NCBI GenBank assembly: GCA_017472285.1
Contig: JAFUQQ010000057.1
Location: 1 to 43,260, forward strand
From: Clostridia bacterium
GTDB taxonomy: Bacteria; Bacillota; Clostridia; Oscillospirales; CAG-272
DNA: 43,260 bases
Reading direction: 5' to 3'
Shown: one piece after another, positions 20,863 through 27,432 of the stretch
Layout of the letters: each line of letters opens with the position of its first letter
How positions within the stretch are numbered: the first letter of the stretch is position 1
Notes under the pieces: generated by a model
Seen by the model: the letters and a program-made list of their open reading frames with translations, nothing else
Told to the model about the DNA's origin: nothing
The model's database searches: none
Position numbers and translations under genes: made by a program

Positions 20863-23493
20863 ATGGAATGGACATCTCTCAATGACCTTCGCGAAAAATT
20901 CCTGAAATTTTTTGAATCGAAGGATCACCTTAGCAGAGGAAGCTATCCCCTCGTACCCGAGAGCGATAAATCGCTCCTTCTCATCGTTGCGGGTATGGCT
21001 CCCCTCAAAAAATACTTCACAGGTGAAGCGGAACCTCCCCGTCGCCGTATGGCAACCTGTCAGAAGTGTATCCGAACCAACGATATCGAACACGTTGGTT
21101 ACACAGCCCGCCACGGCACGTTCTTTGAAATGCTCGGCAACTTCTCTTTCGGCGACTATTTCAAAGAAGAAGCGCTCACATGGGCATGGGAATTTCTGAC
21201 CGAAACCCTTGAAATTCCTGCAGACCTCCTCTGGCCCTCCGTCTATGAGCACGATGACGAAGCATACGAGATCTGGCGCGATAAGATCGGCGTAAAAGAA
21301 GAACACATCGTCCGTCTCGGCAAAGCGGACAACTTCTGGGAGCATGGCTCCGGTCCTTGCGGTCCTTGCTCCGAAATCTATTTCGACCGCGGCGAAAAAT
21401 ACGGCTGCGGTAGCCCTGATTGCCGCCCCGGCTGCGATTGCGATCGTTACATGGAAATCTGGAACAACGTATTCTCCCAGTTCAATAACGACGGTGCCGG
21501 CAATTACACCGAACTCGCAAACAAAAATATCGATACGGGCATGGGTCTTGAACGCCTTGCCTGCGTCATGCAGGGTGTCGATAATATGTTTGAAGTCGAT
21601 ACCATCCAGAACATCATCAAATCTGCAAGCGACAAAGCGGGCATCGCTTATAAGACCAACGAAAAGGCAGACGTTTCCCTGCGTATCATCGCAGACCACG
21701 CGCGTGCTTCCGCATTCCTCATCGCTGACGGTGTTATGCCCTCCAACGAAGGTCGCGGCTACGTTCTCCGCCGTCTGATGCGCCGCGCTTGCCGCCACGG
21801 CAGAATCCTCGGCATCAAGGGTGCTTTCCTCTGTGACGTAATGGCTGTCGTTGCAAAGGAAAACAAGACCGCATATCCCGAGCTCACCGAAAAACTCGAT
21901 TATGTTCAGAAAATCGTCCGCATGGAAGAAGACCGCTTCAATGCAACTGTTGAATCCGGCATGAATCTCCTCGACAAGCTCATGGAAGAAGCAAAAGCAA
22001 CCGGCAAAACCGAGCTTGCAGGCGCAGACGTATTCAAACTTTCCGATACTTACGGCTTCCCGCTCGACCTCACCCGTGAGATCGCGGAAGAAAACGGCCT
22101 CGGCATCGACGAAAAAGGCTTTGAAGAAAATCTCCTCGCGCAGAAACAGCGCGCACGTGCCGCAAGAGGTAACATCAGCGGCTGGGATGACAGCATGAAA
22201 TCCCTCATCGATACCTCCGTCAAGACCGAATTCACAGGTTATACAGAAACCACCTCTACAGGTAAAATCGTTGCCATCATCGACGGCGAAACCGATGAAC
22301 TCACCGCGATCACAAGCGAAACAGCCGTGATTGTAACAGACAGAACACCCTTCTACGGCGAAGGCGGCGGTCAGGTAGGCGATATCGGTACCATCGAAAC
22401 CGAAAACGGTAAAGCCATCGTTACCGACACCAAGAAAAACGACGGCGTTTATATGCATGTCTGCAAAATTGAAAGCGGTTCCCTCTCCGTCGGTGATACC
22501 GTAAACCTCAAGGTTGACAGCGCAAGACGCGCGGCGATCGCAAGAAACCACTCCTCCGTTCACCTCCTTGACGCGGCACTGCGCGAAGTGCTCGGCACAC
22601 ATATCCGTCAGGCAGGTTCTTACGTGGATAACAACGAAGCACGTTTCGACTTCACACACTTCTCCGCAGTAACTCCCGAAGAACTCGCAAAAGTCGAACT
22701 CCTCGTCAATGAAAAGATCCTCGAAGGCATCACCGTTGATACCTTTGAAACCGATATCGAAACCGCAAAAGCATCGGGTACGATCGCACTCTTTGGCGAA
22801 AAATACGGCAATATCGTCCGCGTTGTCAAGATGGGCGACTTCTCCGCAGAACTCTGCGGCGGTACACACGTGGACAATACTTCAAAGATCGGTATGTTCA
22901 AGATCACATCCGAAGCATCCGTTGCAGCCGGCACAAGAAGAATCACAGCCGTTACGGGTCTCGGAGCATATGCATATATGAAAAACAACGATGCGCTCAT
23001 CACCTCTGCCATGAAAGCACTCAAAGCAGGTACGGCAAACGATATCACGACCAAGATCACCGCGCTTTCCGATGATCTCAAAGCAACAAAGAAAGAACTC
23101 GAAGCAGCTTCCGCAAAACTCGCATCCGCAAAAGCAGAAGCAATGATTTCCTCTGCAACTCTTGTAGGCGGCATCCGTGTCGCATCTATGAAGACCGAGC
23201 TTCCCGTTGCGGCAGTCCGCTCTCTCGGCGACGATATCAAGAGCAAATACGCGGATATGATCGCTGTCGTATCCTCTCTCGTTGACGGCAAACTCACTCT
23301 CGCTTGCGTATGCGGCAAGGAAGTCCTCGCCAAAGGCATCAAAGCACCCGTTATCCTCAAGGAACTCTGTGCCATCGTCGGCGGTGGCGGCGGCGGCCGT
23401 CCCGACAGCGCAACGGCAGGCGCAAAGAAACCCGAAATGCTCGACGAAGCATTCGCGACACTTCCCTCCATCATCGAAAAACTTCTCGGTTAA
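20863..23493 (+). CDS. alaS: Alanyl-tRNA synthetase
   Basis: An 876-residue class II synthetase that charges tRNA-Ala. It starts MEWTSLNDLREKFLKFFESK, with class II motif 1 and 2 elements (RRRMATCQKCIRTNDIEHVG, HGTFFEMLGNFSFGDYFKEE). The editing domain carries the zinc/editing residues HSSVHLLDAAL (about 564) and CGGTHVDNTSKIG (about 665). The C-Ala domain ends with the glycine-rich GGGGGGRPDSATAGAKKPE. Length is typical. It is divergent from rpoB, with its own consensus promoter, and is followed by a palindrome. Confidence 0.99.
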   Translation: MEWTSLNDLREKFLKFFESKDHLSRGSYPLVPESDKSLLLIVAGMAPLKKYFTGEAEPPRRRMATCQKCIRTNDIEHVGYTARHGTFFEMLGNFSFGDYFKEEALTWAWEFLTETLEIPADLLWPSVYEHDDEAYEIWRDKIGVKEEHIVRLGKADNFWEHGSGPCGPCSEIYFDRGEKYGCGSPDCRPGCDCDRYMEIWNNVFSQFNNDGAGNYTELANKNIDTGMGLERLACVMQGVDNMFEVDTIQNIIKSASDKAGIAYKTNEKADVSLRIIADHARASAFLIADGVMPSNEGRGYVLRRLMRRACRHGRILGIKGAFLCDVMAVVAKENKTAYPELTEKLDYVQKIVRMEEDRFNATVESGMNLLDKLMEEAKATGKTELAGADVFKLSDTYGFPLDLTREIAEENGLGIDEKGFEENLLAQKQRARAARGNISGWDDSMKSLIDTSVKTEFTGYTETTSTGKIVAIIDGETDELTAITSETAVIVTDRTPFYGEGGGQVGDIGTIETENGKAIVTDTKKNDGVYMHVCKIESGSLSVGDTVNLKVDSARRAAIARNHSSVHLLDAALREVLGTHIRQAGSYVDNNEARFDFTHFSAVTPEELAKVELLVNEKILEGITVDTFETDIETAKASGTIALFGEKYGNIVRVVKMGDFSAELCGGTHVDNTSKIGMFKITSEASVAAGTRRITAVTGLGAYAYMKNNDALITSAMKALKAGTANDITTKITALSDDLKATKKELEAASAKLASAKAEAMISSATLVGGIRVASMKTELPVAAVRSLGDDIKSKYADMIAVVSSLVDGKLTLACVCGKEVLAKGIKAPVILKELCAIVGGGGGGRPDSATAGAKKPEMLDEAFATLPSIIEKLLG

Positions 23494-23505
23494 AGAGTAC
23501 GTTCG

Positions 23506-23536
23506 GGGGAAACTTTTTTGAAAAAAAGTTTTCCCC
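23506..23536 (+). terminator. Palindrome after alaS
   Basis: GGGGAAACTTTTTT (23506-23519) faces AAAAAAAGTTTTCCCC (23521-23536), with one bulge. It resembles the palindrome at 1922-1953 in its AAACTTTTT/AAAAAGTTT core. It may end alaS transcription, although the T run lies in the stem rather than after it. Confidence 0.55.
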
Positions 23537-23601
23537 ATACCCCTTTCCAAAAACTTTATTGTTGGCTCTCTGTATTTTTGATTCCCAAAGGAGTGTTATT
23601 T

Positions 23602-23943
23602 ATGGAAAATTGTCTTTTCTGCAAGATCATCGCAGGCGCGATTCCTTCCTCCAAGGTTTATGAGGATGAAAAGATCCTCGCTTTCCGCGATATCGCACCT
23701 CAAGCCCCCATTCATGTTCTCGTGATTCCGAAAACGCATATTGCCTCTGTAGATGAAATCACAGCGGAAAACAGCGGCATCGTTGCTTATATTTTTGAAA
23801 ATATCCCGAAGATCGCAAAGCTCGCGGGCATCGAAAACGGATACCGCGTGATCTCCAATTGCGGCAAGGACGCTTGCCAGACCGTTCCGCATCTCCATTT
23901 TCATATCCTCGGCGGCGCACAGCTCTCGGGTCAGATGTGTTGA
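23602..23943 (+). CDS. HIT family protein (HINT-type nucleotide hydrolase)
   Basis: A 113-residue histidine triad protein. It starts MENCLFCKIIAGAIPSSKVY, with the HINT pattern AFRDIAPQAPIHVLVIPKTHI. The histidine triad HLHFHILGG lies near residue 100, where the second-to-last His forms the nucleotidyl intermediate. Such proteins hydrolyse adenosine phosphoramidates. The two N-terminal cysteines (CLFC) and a later Cys/His are the usual zinc ligands of the HINT subgroup. AAAGGAG is located about 9 nt before the ATG; the frame extends upstream with no better start. It lies 108 bp after alaS and is followed by a terminator. Confidence 0.93.
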   Translation: MENCLFCKIIAGAIPSSKVYEDEKILAFRDIAPQAPIHVLVIPKTHIASVDEITAENSGIVAYIFENIPKIAKLAGIENGYRVISNCGKDACQTVPHLHFHILGGAQLSGQMC

Positions 23944-23965
23944 GCAAGTCCTATCCAAACCATCA

Positions 23966-23998
23966 AAAATCCATTCTCTTTCGGGAGAATGGATTTTT
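23966..23998 (+). terminator. Terminator after the HIT gene
   Basis: AAATCCATTCTC and GAGAATGGATTT form a stem around a TTTCGG-type loop, followed by TTTTT (23994-23998). The T run leads directly into the TTGACA of the next promoter. Confidence 0.85.
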
Positions 23999-24000
23999 TC

Positions 24001-24029
24001 TTGACATATCTGCAAATCTTTACTATAAT
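24001..24029 (+). promoter_or_regulatory. Promoter of the M28-type peptidase gene
   Basis: TTGACA (24001-24006) and TATAAT (24024-24029) are separated by exactly 17 bp. The leader of about 105 nt carries two stable hairpins, GGCGGC/GCCGC (around 24055-24072) and GGGAGGTGCTT/AAGCATCTCCC (24089-24114). Confidence 0.88.
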
Positions 24030-24139
24030 AAAATCAAGCCCACCACCAAAAGGGAGGCGGCACCCTGCCGCTTTTGTGGAGGGGTTCGGGGAGGTGCTTA
24101 AACAAGCATCTCCCTGAGAAAAGAAAAAGGAGTGATATC

Positions 24140-25090
24140 ATGACCCAAACCACGAAGACCGTATTCGAAAAATATGAGATACGGAAAACGAAAAAACAAA
24201 AATCCGCGTTCATCGACTACGTGAAAAGCATCGCCGCGGAAAACGGCTATCAAAGCACCGTCGAAAAAGGTACGCTCGGCGCGCGTAATATCGTCGTCGG
24301 TTCGCCCGAAAAAGCAAAAGTTATATATACCGCGCATTACGATACCTGTCCCGTATTGCCCTTTCCGAATTTCATCACGCCGAAAAATTTCCTCATCTAT
24401 CTGTTGTATCAGATCGCAATCATGTTGCTCGTCTTTATTCCCGCGATCTTGCTATCTGCCCTTTTTGAATGGATCGCGCCATCCCTTCCGATCGATCCGG
24501 GGGACGTGTCGTTTTGGTCGCTGATGATCTATGAAGCCGTCCTAATCGGATTTATCATTCTGCTTCTTGCAGGTCCCGCCAATAAACATACCGCAAACGA
24601 TAATACCTCGGGTGTTACAACTTTGCTCAACTTGATGATAGCCATGCCCGAAGAATTGCGTGAAAATGCCGCATTCGTATTTTTCGATCTGGAAGAATCG
24701 GGACTGATCGGCTCGTCGAGCTTTGCGAATAAACACAAACAAACGATGAAAAATAAACCGCTCATCAATTTCGATTGCGTTTCCGACGGAGAACATATCC
24801 TTTTTGTCGTCAGAAAGAAAGCGGATATCTATGTACCAATGTTGAAAAAAGCATTTTCGGAAAATGAAAACGTCAAAGTTGAAATTGTGACAAAAGGTGT
24901 ATTCTATCCCTCCGACCAAGCCAATTTCGCGGGAGGCATCGGCGTTGCCGCACTCAAAAAATCCAAACGCCTCGGCATTTTATATATGGATCGTATCCAT
25001 ACGGGGCGCGATACCGTCTATCGTGAAGAAAATATCGCTTTTCTGACCCAAGGCACCATCAAATTCACGGAACTCTTATCCAATTCTTAA
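24140..25090 (+). CDS. M28-like metallopeptidase with two membrane segments inside the domain
   Basis: A 316-residue protein with the complete metal-ligand set of M28 aminopeptidases: H66 and D68 in YTAHYDTC, D154 in TANDNTSG, E185/E186 in FFDLEESGLIGS, D212 in NFDCV and H287 in RIHTGRDT. Between the first and second ligand blocks, residues 84-112 and 126-147 are strongly hydrophobic (LLYQIAIMLLVFIPAILLSAL and YEAVLIGFIILLLAG). They form a membrane hairpin inserted in the catalytic domain. There is no signal peptide, so the active site should be cytosolic or near the membrane. AAGGAG precedes the ATG at 24140. The gene stands alone between its own promoter and terminator. The substrate is unknown. 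Confidence 0.85.
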   Translation: MTQTTKTVFEKYEIRKTKKQKSAFIDYVKSIAAENGYQSTVEKGTLGARNIVVGSPEKAKVIYTAHYDTCPVLPFPNFITPKNFLIYLLYQIAIMLLVFIPAILLSALFEWIAPSLPIDPGDVSFWSLMIYEAVLIGFIILLLAGPANKHTANDNTSGVTTLLNLMIAMPEELRENAAFVFFDLEESGLIGSSSFANKHKQTMKNKPLINFDCVSDGEHILFVVRKKADIYVPMLKKAFSENENVKVEIVTKGVFYPSDQANFAGGIGVAALKKSKRLGILYMDRIHTGRDTVYREENIAFLTQGTIKFTELLSNS

Positions 25091-25091
25091 C

Positions 25092-25130
25092 ACAAATGAC
25101 CCTTTCCAAACAGAAAGGGTCATTTGTTTA
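25092..25130 (+). terminator. Terminator after the M28-type gene
   Basis: ACAAATGACCCTTTC (25092-25106) pairs with GAAAGGGTCATTTGT (25113-25127), followed by TT. It is a 15-bp perfect stem directly after the stop codon. Confidence 0.85.
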
Positions 25131-25138
25131 TCCAAATA

Positions 25139-25195
25139 AAGTCAGAGGCAGCACAAAGGGTTCTTTTGGTACTTTTCTTACTTTAAGAAAAGTAC
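25139..25195. repeat. Dispersed repeat module with palindrome at a gene end
   Basis: GTACTTTTCTTA (25169-25180) and TAAGAAAAGTAC (25184-25195) form a 12-bp perfect inverted repeat that overlaps the last codons of the gene ending at 25178. The adjacent 17-mer AAGTCAGAGGCAGCACA (25139-25155) recurs exactly, in inverted orientation, at 38265-38281 after the MATE gene. This indicates a small dispersed extragenic element. Confidence 0.6.
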
Positions 25196-26644
25196 AACTT
25201 CCGTATCCTCAAGTGTCTTTTCGCGGAAAATCATCTGCCATTCCACATCTGTCCTCGGTTTAAACGTCAACGAAGAACAAGCGGAACGCAGATCCTCCGC
25301 CGTTTGTTTTCTGACGGCAAAAACAGCAGTCGGACCATCCGCACCGCCAATCAGCGCAAGCGCACTTTCAAAATCATTTTTCTCTTTTTGTGCGACTTTC
25401 ATCTTTCTCGGCAAATCGCTGTGTCTGGTATCCGAAACATAAAATTGCGTAGCCGAAAGCGTGGGAGAGAGTGTATATGACATCTGTGTACAATGGGTCG
25501 GATGTTCATATCCGTCCGAGCGGGAAAAATCCATCGTGCTCTCCTCATATTCCCGCACGGTCAGGATGTGTTCCGTTTTTGTAATCGGATGCTTGAACGT
25601 AATTTCCTGACCGATACCGTTCACGCGAAAGCGTTCGCCTTTCATGCTTATGGGTCGCTGTTCCATTGAAACCGTCAGATTTTTGATTTTCGGACGGCTT
25701 TTCGTTGCCCACGGAAAACGGATACGGCGATAAAGGAAACATTTCTCCGTATCCAGACCGTAATGCATCAGAATTTCCCGAACATCCTCGGATTCATAGG
25801 AGTCATATCCCTTCGCCCAATAACCGCATTGCGAACTTTTTTCTCTCATACGATTGCCGTTAACGGTGACATAAGTCCGGTAATCAAAGGCAAAAGGATT
25901 CTCCATATCCGTTTGCCCATCATCTGCATATAATTCTTTAAAAAGATAGGTCCTTGCGGTTTCCGTATCGGCTTCGGCAAAAATATCAAGCACGAGCCCC
26001 TTTCCGCAAACGTAAGCGCAAGGAATATAAAACGCATAACCGCCCCATGTGAATTGCGCGTCAAGCGGCAAAGCTTCTCCCGCTTTTTCGCCGCCTTTAT
26101 GATCGTTGAAAGAAAACCAGACCTTCCATTCCTTTTCTTGTGGTGCTTCCTCACGCGGCACGTATTCGTAATATTCATCCCGATACGGAATCGTATGATA
26201 ATCGAAGTTGTCATAAATACGTTTCAAATATATATAAGGTTCGTCCATCGGTGAAAGTCCGTATGTATGTTTCAGATCAGCAATCACCGCTTCTGCTTCG
26301 GGAGATACCGTCGCTTCTTCTGTGATCGTACGATATTCCTCTTTTGTCCAAGCGTGCGCCTGTCCGATATATGCTTCATCCTTACAAGCGATCAGCAAAC
26401 GCAAAAATATTTCAAAATTTTCTGCAACGGGAAAGACGTACCGTCCGTAATCTCCCATCGGGTCCACGCAAAAGACCGTTTCGCCAAGCGTTTTGACCGT
26501 ACAGTAATGAATCCCGTCCACCCCTGTCCAACCGAGAATCCCGGCATCTTCCGGTGTGCAGAAATAACCGTCCCATTCCCTTTTTTCAAGGCCGAATGTC
26601 GAAAGATCGAATTTGTTTTGCATATATTCTTTATATAAATTCAT
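25178..26644 (-). CDS. Uncharacterised protein with SUKH-like N-terminus and GGADGPT motif
   Basis: A 488-residue cytosolic protein I cannot assign. The N-terminal ~105 residues (REWDGYFCTPEDAGILGWTG, GIHYCTVKTLGETVFCVDP, YVFPVAENFEIFLRLLIACK) recall SMI1/KNR4 (SUKH)-like domains of clostridial proteins. The middle is rich in aromatic and acidic residues with no clear catalytic motif. Near residue 432 is ALIGGADGPTAVFAV; the GGADGPT string is best known from the membrane beta subunit of Na+-translocating decarboxylases, but there is no membrane segment here. The ATG at 26644 lies 6 nt after GAGAGGG; the ATG two codons earlier abuts it. The C-terminus (VVLFLK) is encoded inside a palindrome. 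Function unknown. Confidence 0.65.
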   Translation of the reverse strand: MNLYKEYMQNKFDLSTFGLEKREWDGYFCTPEDAGILGWTGVDGIHYCTVKTLGETVFCVDPMGDYGRYVFPVAENFEIFLRLLIACKDEAYIGQAHAWTKEEYRTITEEATVSPEAEAVIADLKHTYGLSPMDEPYIYLKRIYDNFDYHTIPYRDEYYEYVPREEAPQEKEWKVWFSFNDHKGGEKAGEALPLDAQFTWGGYAFYIPCAYVCGKGLVLDIFAEADTETARTYLFKELYADDGQTDMENPFAFDYRTYVTVNGNRMREKSSQCGYWAKGYDSYESEDVREILMHYGLDTEKCFLYRRIRFPWATKSRPKIKNLTVSMEQRPISMKGERFRVNGIGQEITFKHPITKTEHILTVREYEESTMDFSRSDGYEHPTHCTQMSYTLSPTLSATQFYVSDTRHSDLPRKMKVAQKEKNDFESALALIGGADGPTAVFAVRKQTAEDLRSACSSLTFKPRTDVEWQMIFREKTLEDTEVVLFLK

Positions 26645-26704
26645 GTTCATCCCTCTCTTTTGAAAAATATTATACTATGTATACCGTCATTTGTCAACAA
26701 GCCC

Positions 26705-26754
26705 TTGACAAAGTGCCTATTTTATGTTAACATATGAACAGTTATTCATATGTT
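26705..26754 (+). promoter_or_regulatory. Promoter and CadC/ArsR-type operator of the metal-resistance operon
   Basis: TTGACA (26705-26710) and TAACAT (26728-26733) are 17 bp apart. Overlapping the -10 is a perfect inverted repeat, AACATATGAA (26729-26738) and TTCATATGTT (26745-26754) with a 6-bp spacer, close to the ATATGAACA-type operators of ArsR/SmtB repressors. Repressor binding here would block polymerase. Confidence 0.88.
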
Positions 26755-26782
26755 CGTTTTTGAAAAGCAAGGAGGAACCCGA

Positions 26783-27145
26783 ATGGAAGAAAAGAAACCG
26801 ATTGAAAAATGTGAATTTCTCTGCGTACATGAAGACACGGTACGCGCCGTCACAGAAAAGATGCCCGATGAAGAAACGCTTTATGACCTTGCGGAATTTT
26901 TCAAGGTCTTTGGCGATTCCACACGCATCCGCATCCTGTACGCACTGCACGAAAATGAGCTTTGTGTCTGTGATATCGCCAATCTCTTAGGACTGACACA
27001 GACCGCCGTTTCGCATCAGCTCCGCGTTCTGAAATCCTCAAAGCTTGTCAAAGCGCGCCGAAACGGAAAGACCGTTTTTTATTCTCTCGATGACGATCAT
27101 ATCCACAGTATTCTGAATATGGGTATCAGCCATCTCGGAGAATGA
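26783..27145 (+). CDS. CadC/SmtB-type ArsR-family metal-sensing repressor
   Basis: A 120-residue winged-helix repressor. The metal site of the CadC type is complete: C10 and C14 in the N-terminal arm (CEFLC) and C61 and C63 in ELCVCD of the alpha-3 region. The alpha-5 zinc site also appears intact (D104, H106, H117, E120, matching the D-x-H-x10-H-x2-E pattern of S. aureus CadC). The recognition helix is LTQTAVSHQLRVLKSSKLV. This implies sensing of Cd, Pb or Zn and release from the operator at 26729-26754. GGAGG precedes the ATG at 26783 by 7 nt. It heads an operon with a metallochaperone and a P-type ATPase. Confidence 0.93.
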   Translation: MEEKKPIEKCEFLCVHEDTVRAVTEKMPDEETLYDLAEFFKVFGDSTRIRILYALHENELCVCDIANLLGLTQTAVSHQLRVLKSSKLVKARRNGKTVFYSLDDDHIHSILNMGISHLGE

Positions 27146-27188
27146 CCGTTTGATCAAAAATTTTTTAACATTGAAAGGAAACATCATC

Positions 27189-27407
27189 ATGAAAAAAGTT
27201 TACAAAATGGAAAACCTCGATTGCGCCGTATGCGCCGAAAAAATGAAAAATGCCATTGCCAAGATCGACGGCGTGGAAAGCGTTGATGTCAGCTTCATGC
27301 TTCAAAAGCTCACGATCTGCGCGCCCGAAGAAAAAATGGATGAGATCATGAAAAAAGCAGTCAAGGCTGTCAAAAAAGTCGAACCCGATTGCAAGATCAT
27401 TCTTTGA
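27189..27407 (+). CDS. Free HMA-domain metallochaperone
   Basis: A 72-residue heavy-metal-associated domain, MKKVYKMENLDCAVCAEKMK, with the metal-binding motif DCAVC (C-x2-C) in the first loop and the ferredoxin-like pattern IDGVESVDVSFMLQKLTI. The ATPase encoded next has no N-terminal HMA domain of its own, so this small protein probably supplies the missing module in trans. The Asp before the first Cys is typical of Zn/Cd/Pb rather than Cu domains. AAAGGA precedes the ATG at 27189. It lies 25 bp before the ATPase gene. Confidence 0.92.
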   Translation: MKKVYKMENLDCAVCAEKMKNAIAKIDGVESVDVSFMLQKLTICAPEEKMDEIMKKAVKAVKKVEPDCKIIL

Positions 27408-27432
27408 TTTTTTCGGATAAGAGGAGGCATTT

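Noticed and set aside
20833..22869. Open frame of 678 codons antisense to alaS
   Set aside because: Alanyl-tRNA synthetase on the plus strand accounts for the region completely.
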